A stretch of 64,000 nt of DNA from Labrys okinawensis. Its GTDB lineage: Bacteria > Pseudomonadota > Alphaproteobacteria > Rhizobiales > Labraceae. A program made the translations under genes and the position numbers. Position 1 is the first letter of the stretch. The number at the start of each line of letters is the position of its first letter. Shown piece after piece: positions 52,833-61,543 of the stretch. The stretch is from positions 62,001-126,000 of the forward strand of contig NZ_PUEJ01000013.1 in NCBI RefSeq assembly GCF_002982075.1, given 5' to 3'. A model generated the notes under the pieces. That model had not been told where the DNA came from. It saw only the letters and a program-made list of their open reading frames with translations, and ran no database searches.

Positions 52833-54302
52833 TTAGCTGCGCAGCGAACGCCATGCCCCCAGCGCCCTTTCGCGAGCGATCTTGTGATCGACGATGGGAA
52901 GGGGATAGGTCTTGCCGAGGCGGATGCCGGCCGCATCGAGCTGTGCGGACGAGGCTGTCCAGGGGCGGTGAACGAGGGGAGCGGGCAGGCGTCCGAGCTC
53001 CGGCAGCCACCTCTTCACGAAGCGCCCCTCCGGATCGAAGTTCTCGCCCTGGGTCACCGGATTGAAGATGCGGAAATAGGGCGCGGCATCGGCGCCCGAC
53101 CCGGCCACCCATTGCCAGCTCGCCGGATTGTTGGCCGGATCGGCATCGACCAGGGTCTCCCAGAACCAGCGCTCCCCGTCCCGCCAATCGATCAGCAGAT
53201 GCTTGACCAGAAAGGAGGCCACGATCATGCGGGCGCGGTTGTGCATCCATCCGGTTGCCCACAACTGACGCATGGCGGCGTCGACGACGGGATAGCCGGT
53301 CATGCCCTGCTTCCAGGCGGCGAGATCCTGGCTGTCCCGGCGCCAGGGCATGGCGTCGAATTCCGGCTGGAGATTGCGCTCGTGCAAAGGCGAACAGTGA
53401 TAGAGCAGGGAATAGGAAAATTCGCGCCAGCCGAGTTCCGATTTGAACTTCTCGATGTCGCGATCGCCGGCCGCCATGCCGCCATCCTGCCGCACCGACA
53501 GGGCATGCCAAAGTTGCCGTGCGGATACATTGCCGGCGCGCAGGTAGGGCGATAGCCGCGATGTCGTCCTGCCATCGAGACGATCGCGATTGTCGGCATA
53601 GCCGGCCAAATCCTCGTCGAGGAAGTCCTGCAGGCAGGCAAGCCCCGCCGCCTCCCCGCGCCTCCAGTCCCCACGCATCGCCGCGGCCCAATCGGGGCGC
53701 TGCGGATCAGGCTCGAGGCCGGTTGGATAGTCAAAGCGCCGAGCGAACGCTTCCGGAAGCGGCGTAAAGGCGCATGCGGCCGGCGCCGGCAGGGGCGGAT
53801 CGACGACGCCCTGCCGGTGGGCCTGCCAAAAGGCTCCGAAGACGCGATAGGGCGCGCCCGACTGGGAAGAAACCGTCCAGGGTTCCCGCAGGAGCGAGCC
53901 GTTGGAGCTATGCGTCTCGACACCGCGAGCGCGCAGGCTGGCCTTGATTCCCGTATCGAGATCCCGGCCGGCGGGATCATAGCGCCGGTTCCAGTAGACG
54001 GCGCTGGCGCCGAGATTGTCCACAGTCGTAGACAGGATTTCCTCGGCCGCGCCGGCAAGGACGTGCAGCTGCCCGCCTCTTTCACGAAGGTCCGTATCCA
54101 GCGCTGCAAGCGAGCCGTGCAGCCACCAGAGAGCTGCACCTTCCGGCCGCCGTCCTTCACCCGCCGGTTCGTGGATATAGAGGCAAAGCACGGGAACGCC
54201 GGCCTGGCAGGCGGCATGCAAGGCAGGATTGTCGCGCAGGCGCAGATCGTCACGAAACCAGACGATCACAGGCTTGTGCGCGGGAGAAGCCGTCATCATC
54301 AC
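52833..54302 (-). CDS. phrB: Deoxyribodipyrimidine photolyase / cryptochrome (class I)
   Basis: A 489-residue flavoprotein. The N-terminal photolyase domain starts VIVWFRDDLRLRDNPALHAA; the FAD domain includes TSRLSPYLRAGNVSARQLWH, GYPVVDAAMRQLWATGWMHN, RMIVASFLVKHLLIDWR and WQWVAGSGADAAPYFRIFNP, with the usual Trp and Asn residues. It repairs UV-induced pyrimidine dimers with blue light. It lies 27 bases after aroA in the same direction, so they may be co-transcribed. Confidence 0.93.
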   Translation of the reverse strand: MMMTASPAHKPVIVWFRDDLRLRDNPALHAACQAGVPVLCLYIHEPAGEGRRPEGAALWWLHGSLAALDTDLRERGGQLHVLAGAAEEILSTTVDNLGASAVYWNRRYDPAGRDLDTGIKASLRARGVETHSSNGSLLREPWTVSSQSGAPYRVFGAFWQAHRQGVVDPPLPAPAACAFTPLPEAFARRFDYPTGLEPDPQRPDWAAAMRGDWRRGEAAGLACLQDFLDEDLAGYADNRDRLDGRTTSRLSPYLRAGNVSARQLWHALSVRQDGGMAAGDRDIEKFKSELGWREFSYSLLYHCSPLHERNLQPEFDAMPWRRDSQDLAAWKQGMTGYPVVDAAMRQLWATGWMHNRARMIVASFLVKHLLIDWRDGERWFWETLVDADPANNPASWQWVAGSGADAAPYFRIFNPVTQGENFDPEGRFVKRWLPELGRLPAPLVHRPWTASSAQLDAAGIRLGKTYPLPIVDHKIARERALGAWRSLRS

Positions 54303-54329
54303 ACCACTGCCCCCCGCCTCAGCCTGCTT

Positions 54330-55616
54330 TCACGCGCGGCTCTCCTCCAGTTGCACCCCGAGCGAGGCCAGCGCCTGCCAATAGCCAGGATAGGTCTTGG
54401 CGACACAGCTCGGATCCTGGATGGAGATGCCATGGATCTTCAGCCCGGCCAGCGCAAAGCTCATGGCGATGCGATGATCGGCATAGCTGTCGATCGAAGC
54501 CGGCAGCGTCTGGCCCGCCAGGCCGGGATCGGAGGCGACGATGAGATCGTCGCCCTCCTCGCGGGCGAGATCGGGGCGGATGCGGGTCAGACCGTCGGCA
54601 AGCGCCGACACCCGGTCGCATTCCTTGACACGCAGATTGGCGATGCCGGTGAAGCGCACGGGCGTCTGATTGAAGGCGGCCAGAACGGCCAGCGTCGGCA
54701 CCGCATCCTGCATCTGGGAACCGTCGATCACCGGCGGCAGATGCGGAAAAGCCGCGATCAGGGCATGGGCTTTGGCGTCCGGCTGGGTGAAGGCTTCGGC
54801 GGGAACGCCGAGGTCGATGGCGCCCCCCGTCAGCACCTCGGCGGCCCACAGATAGGTCGCGGCAGAGGCGTCCGGCTCGATCAGATAGTCGGTGGCGCGA
54901 TAGCCGGTCGGGGCCACGCGCCAGGTGCGGGCATCAGGCCGCTCGATCTCGGCCGCGAAAGCCCGCATGGTTGCGAGGGTCAGGTCGATATAGCCGCGGG
55001 CGCCGATCTCCTCGCCCTCCTTGCCCCCCGCCAGCACGATGTCCACGGGCTCCGTGCCGCAGGCGGACGCCATCAGCAGAGCGGAGACATATTGGCTCGA
55101 CAGTCCCGCATCGATCTCGACGCGCCCTGCCCCGAAACTGCCCTTGCCATGCACGGTGACCGGCGGGCACCCCGTCGGCGCCTCGGCTGCGATGCCAAGC
55201 GCTCCGAGTGCCGCAACCAGCGGTGCGATCGGGCGCTTGCGCATATGGGCATCGCCATCCACCACGACGTCACCGTCGACCAGGGCCGCGGCGGCGGCCA
55301 GGAAGCGGGTGGCTGTTCCGGCATTGCCGAGGAAGAGCGGCGCCGCCGGTTTCATCAGGCGGCCGGAACTGATGACGGTGAAGCTGGTCGCGTCGGGCTC
55401 CTCGACGGTCACGCCCATGGCCTGCAGCGCCACCGCCATATAGCGGGTGTCGTCGCTCTTCAGCGCCCCCGTGAGGCGGCTGGTGCCCTTGGCCAGCGCC
55501 GCCACCAGCAGAGCCCGGTTGGTGATCGACTTGGAGCCCGGCGGCACCACGCGCCCACGCAGCGGATGATCCGGCGGGATCACCGTGGTCAGATCTCCGC
55601 TCCAATCCGTCGACAT
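54330..55616 (-). CDS. aroA: 3-phosphoshikimate 1-carboxyvinyltransferase (EPSP synthase)
   Basis: A 428-residue enzyme of the shikimate pathway that joins PEP and shikimate-3-phosphate. PPGSKSITNRALLVAALAKG carries the conserved Lys, LFLGNAGTATRFL the PEP-binding loop, and KECDRVSALADGL, DSYADHRIAMSFALAG and DPSCVAKTYPGYW the other sites. In the loop, the residue equal to Pro101 of E. coli is Phe (about residue 105) and Met99 is Thr. It is therefore neither a typical class I (GTAMRP) nor class II sequence. It heads an apparent operon with the photolyase. Confidence 0.92.
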   Translation of the reverse strand: MSTDWSGDLTTVIPPDHPLRGRVVPPGSKSITNRALLVAALAKGTSRLTGALKSDDTRYMAVALQAMGVTVEEPDATSFTVISSGRLMKPAAPLFLGNAGTATRFLAAAAALVDGDVVVDGDAHMRKRPIAPLVAALGALGIAAEAPTGCPPVTVHGKGSFGAGRVEIDAGLSSQYVSALLMASACGTEPVDIVLAGGKEGEEIGARGYIDLTLATMRAFAAEIERPDARTWRVAPTGYRATDYLIEPDASAATYLWAAEVLTGGAIDLGVPAEAFTQPDAKAHALIAAFPHLPPVIDGSQMQDAVPTLAVLAAFNQTPVRFTGIANLRVKECDRVSALADGLTRIRPDLAREEGDDLIVASDPGLAGQTLPASIDSYADHRIAMSFALAGLKIHGISIQDPSCVAKTYPGYWQALASLGVQLEESRA

Positions 55617-55814
55617 CCTCTATTCCTTCATTCCAAGAGCAAGGCGCGTCCGCAACGGGCCGACAGACGCTATCGCGCCCTCTCTACGATTGTTGCGCGA
55701 TTGCGCCAAGCGAGAACCAATCCCGTCTCCGCGGCTTCGCCGATTGCACGCCGCGGCTGCGGCCGGCTAGAAGGACAACCTGCGGAGGATCTGGTATTTC
55801 AGATAGGGTGGCCC

Positions 55815-57038
55815 ATGACGGAATCGAAGACCAGCCCTCACGCCCTCACCTTCGTTCTTGTCACCGTGCTGATCGACATGATCGGCCTCGGCATCATCAT
55901 TCCCGTGTTGCCGCGCCTGATCGAGGACGTCGCCCATGTCGAAATCGCCCAGGCCTCGGTGATCGGCGGCTGGCTGTTCGTGGCCTATTCGGCCATGCAG
56001 TTCCTGTTCGGCCCGATCCTCGGCAATCTCTCCGATGCGCACGGGCGCAGACCGATTCTGCTGCTCTCCATCGGGGGCCTCGGCATCGACTATCTGCTGA
56101 CCGCCTTCGCCCCGACCATCGCCTGGCTCTTCCTCGGACGGCTGATCGCCGGCATTTGCGGGGCCTCCTACAGCGCGGCGAATGCTTTCATTGCCGACAT
56201 CACCAAGCCCGAGGAGCGCGCCAAGGCCTTCGGCATGATCGGCGCAGCCTTCGGTGTCGGCTTCGCCTTGGGTCCGGCCCTGGGAGGCCTGCTTGCCGGG
56301 CTGGGCCCGCGGGCGCCCTTCTTCGCCGCGGCGGCCCTGTCGATCGCCAATCTCGTCTATGGCTATTTCGTGCTGCCGGAGACCTTGCCGCCCGAAAAGC
56401 GCCGCCCCTTCTCGCTGTCCCGCGCCAATCCGCTCGGCACCCTGATCGCCTTTCGCCACCACCCCTTCCTGCTCGGCGCCGGGCTGGTGCTGTTCCTGCA
56501 TTTCCTGGCCAACAATGTCTACCCGGCCATCTGGGCCTACTACACGATCTACCGCTATGGCTGGAGCGAGTTCGATGTCGGCCTGTCGCTGGCGGCCTTC
56601 GGTGTGATCACCGGGATCGTGCAGGGCGGCCTGGTCGGCGCCATCATCCGGCTTCTCGGCGAATGGCGGACCGCCGCCATCTGCCTGGCGCTCGAGGCGG
56701 CCGTGCTGGTCGCCTATGGCCTGGCCAACAAGGGCTGGATGATCTACGCGCTGCTTGGCTTCTCCAGCCTTGCCGGCATTGCCATGCCAGCCATCAACGC
56801 CATGATGTCGCATCAGGTCGACGACGATGCTCAGGGCGAGTTGCAGGGCGCGATCTCCGGCCTGATGGGCATTACCGCCATTCTGAGCCCGGCCATGGCG
56901 ACCCAGCTTTTCGGCCTGTTCGCCGGCAAGCAAGCCGTGATCGAACTGCCCGGCGCGCCCTTCTTCGCCGCGGCGATCATCGCGGCTCTTGCCTTGTTGG
57001 CTTTCCTCGCGGTGCCGGAGAAACGGCCGGCATCCTAG
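55815..57038 (+). CDS. TetA-like MFS drug:H+ antiporter
   Basis: A 407-residue transporter with 12 predicted helices. LFGPILGNLSDAHGRRPILL is the motif A loop between helices 2 and 3, and RLIAGICGASYSAANAFIAD and GFALGPALGGLLAGLGPRAP (motif C region, drug antiporters) follow. It resembles TCR/Tet-family pumps; the substrate is unknown. No tetR-like gene is adjacent. Its stop shares a CTAG with the stop of the convergent hydrolase. The frame is open far upstream, but that part is antisense to the photolyase and aroA genes. Confidence 0.9.
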   Translation: MTESKTSPHALTFVLVTVLIDMIGLGIIIPVLPRLIEDVAHVEIAQASVIGGWLFVAYSAMQFLFGPILGNLSDAHGRRPILLLSIGGLGIDYLLTAFAPTIAWLFLGRLIAGICGASYSAANAFIADITKPEERAKAFGMIGAAFGVGFALGPALGGLLAGLGPRAPFFAAAALSIANLVYGYFVLPETLPPEKRRPFSLSRANPLGTLIAFRHHPFLLGAGLVLFLHFLANNVYPAIWAYYTIYRYGWSEFDVGLSLAAFGVITGIVQGGLVGAIIRLLGEWRTAAICLALEAAVLVAYGLANKGWMIYALLGFSSLAGIAMPAINAMMSHQVDDDAQGELQGAISGLMGITAILSPAMATQLFGLFAGKQAVIELPGAPFFAAAIIAALALLAFLAVPEKRPAS

Positions 57039-57778
57039 CCATCCGGCCTGAGCCAGGCCCTGACGGCCCGCGCCCCCTCGGGCGCGTGCTCATAGACGAC
57101 GCTGTTGTGATTGCCCGCGGTCCAGATCATCTCGACGCCATGGCGCTCGGCGAAGACCTTCATATGGCGCCCGCGGATATCGTCGCGGCCGCACCACATC
57201 AGCACCGGCGCCCGGCCCGACAGCAAGGCCTCCGCCAGGCCATCCATTTCGGCGAGCGCATCCCAGCTGGCACGAAGGCCCGGCTCGTCCTCGGGCGTCA
57301 CCCAGGAGACCAGATGCGGCACGAAGGCCCGCGCCAGTTCGAGGGCCTGTTCGAAAAGCAACGGCCCCTCGAAACCCGGCGGAAAGGCCGCTGCGACGCC
57401 CTTCACCGGGTCCCAGCCACCGAGCGTCAGGGATTGGAGGCGATCGGGCCAGTGCCTCGCCATGCCGGCCGCAGTCCACGCCCCCATCGAATGCCCGATG
57501 ACATCCGCCCTCTCGATGCCGAGGGCATCCATCACAGACGCCACCTTGCCGGCCTGGTCTTTGAGGCGGTAGGCGGCGGGATCAGCCGGCTTGTCGCTCT
57601 GGCCATGGCCGAGCGCATCCACCAGCACCACCATGTGATCGGCCAGAAACGCTTCGGCGAAGCCGCCCTCGAGCCAGCATCGGGAACTCAGCAAATGCCC
57701 ATGCAGGAGAACGACGGGTAGACCGGCACCGAGTGTCTGATAATGCGTGCGATGACCGTTATGGGAGATGAAGGGCAT
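57035..57778 (-). CDS. Alpha/beta hydrolase
   Basis: A 247-residue serine hydrolase. LPVVLLHGHLLSSRCW has the oxyanion-hole HG, IGHSMGAWTAAG the nucleophile, MWCGRDDIRG the Asp and GNHNSVVYEH the His. No membrane or signal segment is seen. The natural ester or thioester substrate is not known. It overlaps the MFS gene tail to tail by four bases (CTAG), each reading TAG. Confidence 0.9.
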   Translation of the reverse strand: MPFISHNGHRTHYQTLGAGLPVVLLHGHLLSSRCWLEGGFAEAFLADHMVVLVDALGHGQSDKPADPAAYRLKDQAGKVASVMDALGIERADVIGHSMGAWTAAGMARHWPDRLQSLTLGGWDPVKGVAAAFPPGFEGPLLFEQALELARAFVPHLVSWVTPEDEPGLRASWDALAEMDGLAEALLSGRAPVLMWCGRDDIRGRHMKVFAERHGVEMIWTAGNHNSVVYEHAPEGARAVRAWLRPDG

Positions 57779-57811
57779 GGCAGAAGTCTTTGATCAGAGA
57801 ACGGCTCGGCA

Positions 57812-57903
57812 CTTGTCATACCCGGGCTTGTTCCGGGTATCCAGGGGCGGCCACGCGCCGGCCTGAAGCGTTGGATTGCCGGGTCAAGCCCGGCAATAAC
57901 AAG
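57812..57903. repeat. Dispersed CCGGGC-type inverted repeat, copy B
   Basis: 92 bases: CTTGTCATACCCGGGCTTGT at one end and GCCGGGTCAAGCCCGGCAAT, then AACAAG, at the other. It matches copy A at 49805 in ends and inner stems. It lies between the convergent-free gap of the hydrolase start and the dehydratase stop. Confidence 0.75.
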
Positions 57904-57931
57904 TGGCGTACAATCCGGGCCGCTTCCGAAA

Positions 57932-59461
57932 CTACATCGTCGCGCCAACCTGCCAGGGCACGAACTCGTTGGAACCGTAGCCGAGTTCTTCCGACTTGGA
58001 CTTTTCGCCCGAGGCGACGGCCAGGATCTTGTCGAAAATCTCCTTGCCCTTCTCCTCGATCGAGACGCCCTCCAGCACGTCGCCGCAATTGATGTCCATG
58101 TCGTCCTGCATGCGGCGATAGATGTCGGAATTGGTGGCGAGCTTGATCGACGGCGTCGGCTTGCAGCCATAGGCCGAGCCACGGCCGGTGGTGAAACACA
58201 GGACATTGGCACCGCCGGCGACCTGCCCGGTGGCCGAGACGGGATCGTAGCCGGGCGTGTCCATGAAGACGAAGCCCTTCTCCTTCACGGGTTCGGCATA
58301 TTCATAGACGGCGGTCAGCGTCGTCGTGCCGCCCTTGGCCGCGGCGCCGAGAGATTTCTCCAGAATGGTGGTCAGGCCACCGGCCTTGTTGCCGGGAGAC
58401 GGGTTGTTGTCCATCGAGCCATTGTTTTTGGCCGTATATTCTTCCCACCACTTGATGCGCTCGACCAGCTTCTCGCCGACTTCGCGGCTGGCGGCGCGGC
58501 GGGTCAGCAGGTGCTCGGCGCCGTAAATCTCAGGCGTTTCGGAAAGAATGGCCGTGCCGCCATGATGCACCAGCAGGTCGGCGGCGGCGCCGAGAGCGGG
58601 ATTGGCGGAGATGCCGGAATAGCCGTCCGAACCGCCGCATTGAAGCGCCAGGATCAGCTCGGAAGCGGGAATCGTCTCGCGCCTGGCCTGGTTTGCGAGC
58701 GGGAGCATCGCCTTGATACGCTCCATGCCCTGCTCGATGGTCTTGCGCGTGCCGCCGGTATCCTGGATCGTCATGGTCTGGAAATGATCGCCCTCCACGA
58801 TGCCGTATTCGCTCTTCATGCGGCCGATCTGGAACACCTCGCAGCCCAGGCCCACCAGCAGCACGGCGGCGATGTTGGGATTGGAGGCATAGCCCCACTG
58901 CGTGCGCTTCATGATCTCGAAGCCCTCGCCCTTGTCGGCCATGCCGCAGCCGGTGCCGTGCACGAAAGGCACCACGCCGTCGATATTGGGATAGTCGGCC
59001 AGGATGCCGGACTGGTTGAAGGCATCCGCCATGAAACGGGCCACCGAGGCCGAGCAGTTCACGCTGGTGAGGATGGCGACATAGTTGCGCGTGCCCGCCT
59101 TGCCGTTGGGGCGGCGATAGCCCTGGAAAGTCGCCTGCTGATCGAGCGGCAGAATGGCTTCCTGCTGGGCATCCTCGGCGAAAGCATAATCGCGCTCGAA
59201 GGCATGGAACTCGCAATTATGCGAATGGACGTGCGAACCCGGTACGATCGGCTGAGAAGCGAAGCCGATGATCTGGCCGAACTTGACGATCGGCTCGCCC
59301 TCGCCGATCGGCGCGACGGCGATCTTGTGCCCCTTGGGCACGCGCTGCAGCGCCGCCACACCCTCGACCTCCGCCCCGGGCTCGATCACGTCGATGGCGA
59401 CGAGCACATTGTCCCTGGCATTGAGGCGCAAGGTCCGGGCGGTTTTGGGAACGATCTGCAT
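57932..59461 (-). CDS. UxaA-family sugar-acid dehydratase (altronate/galactarate dehydratase type)
   Basis: A 509-residue protein with the SAF-like N-terminal domain (LNARDNVLVAIDVIEPGAEV) and the large C-terminal domain. Conserved segments are GYRRPNGKAGTRNYVAILTS, VPFVHGTGCGMAD, LALQCGGSDGYSGISANPAL and TGRGSAYGCKPTPSIKLATN. Members are iron-dependent dehydratases of D-altronate, D-galactarate or related aldonates. The start was set at ATG 59461; the open frame upstream lies in mosaic repeat copy 4. A GntR gene is divergent, and an aldo/keto reductase follows that gene. Confidence 0.92.
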   Translation of the reverse strand: MQIVPKTARTLRLNARDNVLVAIDVIEPGAEVEGVAALQRVPKGHKIAVAPIGEGEPIVKFGQIIGFASQPIVPGSHVHSHNCEFHAFERDYAFAEDAQQEAILPLDQQATFQGYRRPNGKAGTRNYVAILTSVNCSASVARFMADAFNQSGILADYPNIDGVVPFVHGTGCGMADKGEGFEIMKRTQWGYASNPNIAAVLLVGLGCEVFQIGRMKSEYGIVEGDHFQTMTIQDTGGTRKTIEQGMERIKAMLPLANQARRETIPASELILALQCGGSDGYSGISANPALGAAADLLVHHGGTAILSETPEIYGAEHLLTRRAASREVGEKLVERIKWWEEYTAKNNGSMDNNPSPGNKAGGLTTILEKSLGAAAKGGTTTLTAVYEYAEPVKEKGFVFMDTPGYDPVSATGQVAGGANVLCFTTGRGSAYGCKPTPSIKLATNSDIYRRMQDDMDINCGDVLEGVSIEEKGKEIFDKILAVASGEKSKSEELGYGSNEFVPWQVGATM

Positions 59462-59487
59462 GACGACATCCAGTTGAAAAGGAGCTG

Positions 59488-59587
59488 TAGCGTTTTGCGA
59501 TTTGACGGAACCACCAAGAATCGCAAAGACGCGTCGAAACAAGGAGCTAGAGAAAAGTGCGGTTCGGAGAAACCGCGCTTTGCTCTA
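59488..59587 (+). repeat. RIME-like intergenic mosaic repeat, copy 4
   Basis: Starts TAGCGTTTTGCGATTTGACG, with the TTTGCGATT/AATCGCAAA stem, GACGCGTCGAAACAAGGAGC, and a right stem GCGGTT/AACCGC ending in TTTGCTCTA. The right stem shows paired base changes relative to copies 2 and 3. It lies in the divergent promoter of the dehydratase and gntR genes. Confidence 0.85.
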
Positions 59588-59606
59588 GGCAAAGCCAACG
59601 GGCATT

Positions 59607-59620
59607 GCTAACATGTTAGC
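59607..59620. promoter_or_regulatory. Perfect palindrome GCTAACATGTTAGC, probable GntR operator
   Basis: A 14-bp exact inverted repeat that abuts the gntR start codon at 59621 and lies between gntR and the divergent dehydratase. Place and symmetry fit an autoregulatory GntR/FadR-type site. Confidence 0.7.
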
Positions 59621-60337
59621 ATGTCAGACGTTGCGGTCAAAGCCTCTTATGCCTTTCTCGAGCCGCTCGGCCTCACGGGCCGCGGCGGCACGACGGAGCG
59701 CGTGCTGGCCGTATTGAGGGAAGCCATCATCGGCTTCGAGCTCGCGCCGGGCGAGGATATCGACAAATCAGCCCTCTGCGAGAGACTGGGTGTATCGCGT
59801 TTTCCCGTTTCCGAAGCCCTGGCCCGCCTGCAGGGCGAAGGCCTGGTGGAGATCCTGCCGCAGCGCGGCACCCGCGTCTCGCGCATCCGGCTCGCCGAGG
59901 TGCGCCAAAGCATGTTCATCCGCCGCGCCCTGGAGGCGCAGGCGGTTCGCAGCCTGGCCCTTGACCATGACGACAGGCTGCTGCCGACGCTCGAGCGCAA
60001 TCTGCGTTACCAAGAGGCTGCGGCCGAGGCCGGCGACCGTCGCGGCTTTCACCTGCTCGACCTCGAATTCCATCTCACTCTGCTCGACGCCCTCGGCTTT
60101 GCCCGCGTCAAGGCGGCCGTCGAGGCAGCCCGCGCCAATCTCGACCGCGTCCGCCGGCTGCTCTCCTCACCCCGGCACATAGCCCTCACTTTGGTCGACC
60201 ACCAGGCCATCGTCACGGCCCTGCGGTCCGGTGACGCCGATGCCGCGGCCAGCGCCATGGAGGCGCATCTCGATTCCGTCATCACGGAACTGGTGGCCTT
60301 TGCCGCCGAAAACCCCACCTTGTTCGAAGACCTGTGA
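59621..60337 (+). CDS. GntR-family (FadR-type) regulator
   Basis: A 238-residue regulator: winged helix (TTERVLAVLREAIIGFELAP, then ALCERLGVSRFPVSEALARL and GLVEILPQRGTRVSRI) and an all-helical FCD effector domain (FHLLDLEFHLTLLDALGF). The ATG directly follows a 14-bp palindrome and has no Shine-Dalgarno, so translation may be leaderless or the true start may lie further in. It is 11 bases upstream of the aldo/keto reductase gene and divergent from the dehydratase. Confidence 0.9.
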   Translation: MSDVAVKASYAFLEPLGLTGRGGTTERVLAVLREAIIGFELAPGEDIDKSALCERLGVSRFPVSEALARLQGEGLVEILPQRGTRVSRIRLAEVRQSMFIRRALEAQAVRSLALDHDDRLLPTLERNLRYQEAAAEAGDRRGFHLLDLEFHLTLLDALGFARVKAAVEAARANLDRVRRLLSSPRHIALTLVDHQAIVTALRSGDADAAASAMEAHLDSVITELVAFAAENPTLFEDL

Positions 60338-60348
60338 AGAGAGAGGCC

Positions 60349-61401
60349 ATGACCAACAAATTGCCCGACAGCAAATTCGCCATCCGCAAGCACACCAGCC
60401 GTTCCGGCGCGGTAATTCCCTTTACCGAACTCGGATTCGGCACCGCCCCGCTCGGCAATCTCTACCGCGCCCTCGACGAGGATGTCGCCGCCCTTACCGT
60501 CAATGCGGCCTGGGGCGCCGGCATCCGCTATTTCGACACCGCACCGCTCTATGGCCTCGGCCTCGCCGAGACGCGCCTCAACCCCCTGCTGCGCCGGCGC
60601 AAGCGCGAGGACTACGTCCTCTCCACCAAGATCGGGCGCCTGCTCAAGGTGGTGCCGCCGGATCAGCGCACCGGCATCGGCAAGTTCTTCGACACGCCGT
60701 CCCGCCGTGAGGTCTACGACTATTCCTATGATGGGGTGATGCGCTCGGTGGAATTCTCGCTGGAGCGCCTGGGCATCGACACCATCGACGTGCTGCTCGC
60801 CCACGATGTCGACATCTTCACCCATGGTTCGAAAGAGGCTTCCGACCAGCGCATCAAGGAGTTGATGGAGGGCGGCTATCGCGCGCTCGAGCAGTTGCGC
60901 AGCGAAGGCACGGTCAAGGCGATCGGCGCCGGCATCAATGAATGGCAGGTGGCCGAGACCCTGGCCCGCGCCGGCGATTTCGACGTCTTCCTGCTGGCCG
61001 GCCGCTATACACTGCTCGAACAGGAAGCCCTCACCAGCTTCCTGCCCTATTGCGCCGACAAGAAGATCGGCATCGTGCTGGGCGGCCCTTACAATTCCGG
61101 CATCCTGGCGACGGGCCCGCGCCCGGGTGCGTTCTACAATTACGATCCGGCGCCACCCGCAATCCTCGACCGCGTCGCCAGGATCGAGCGGGTCTGCGCC
61201 TCCCATCACGTCAAGCTGGTCGAGGCCGCGCTGAAATTCCCGCTCGGCCATCCCCAGGTGGTTTCCGTCATTCCCGGCGGCCAGTCGCCCCAGGAAGTCA
61301 CCCGCAACGCCGAGATCATGGGCGCCAAGATCCCCGCGGCACTGTGGGACGACCTCAAGAGCGAAGGCCTGCTGCGCGAGGACGCGCCGGTGCCGGCCTG
61401 A
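60349..61401 (+). CDS. Aldo/keto reductase (D-threo-aldose dehydrogenase-like)
   Basis: A 350-residue barrel oxidoreductase. The tetrad is visible: Asp and Tyr in FDTAPLYG, Lys in STKIGR, His in LAHDVD. LGGPYNSGILATG and VVSVIPGGQSPQEV bind the nicotinamide cofactor. The subgroup includes D-threo-aldose/L-fucose dehydrogenases and pyridoxal 4-dehydrogenase. Beside a sugar-acid dehydratase and GntR regulator, oxidation of an aldose to its lactone is the best guess. AGAGAGAGG precedes the ATG. Confidence 0.9.
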   Translation: MTNKLPDSKFAIRKHTSRSGAVIPFTELGFGTAPLGNLYRALDEDVAALTVNAAWGAGIRYFDTAPLYGLGLAETRLNPLLRRRKREDYVLSTKIGRLLKVVPPDQRTGIGKFFDTPSRREVYDYSYDGVMRSVEFSLERLGIDTIDVLLAHDVDIFTHGSKEASDQRIKELMEGGYRALEQLRSEGTVKAIGAGINEWQVAETLARAGDFDVFLLAGRYTLLEQEALTSFLPYCADKKIGIVLGGPYNSGILATGPRPGAFYNYDPAPPAILDRVARIERVCASHHVKLVEAALKFPLGHPQVVSVIPGGQSPQEVTRNAEIMGAKIPAALWDDLKSEGLLREDAPVPA

Positions 61402-61543
61402 CCGGCGCGGTCATCCCGTGCGCGATGCAGCATGAAATGCTGCTTCGCAGACACGGGACCGCTCACCAAATCCGGTACTACGACGCGGTCCCGCATCTGC
61501 ATCGCACCACTTCGTGCTGCAATGCGTGCGGGATGACCTTTCC

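Noticed and set aside
52726-53691. An N-terminal extension of the amidase frame
   Set aside because: It overlaps the photolyase gene in another frame and contains no amidase motif; a strong ribosome site precedes ATG 52725.
53817-55814. A 666-codon N-terminal extension of the MFS transporter frame
   Set aside because: It is antisense to the photolyase and aroA genes. The transporter begins at ATG 55815 with a normal first helix.
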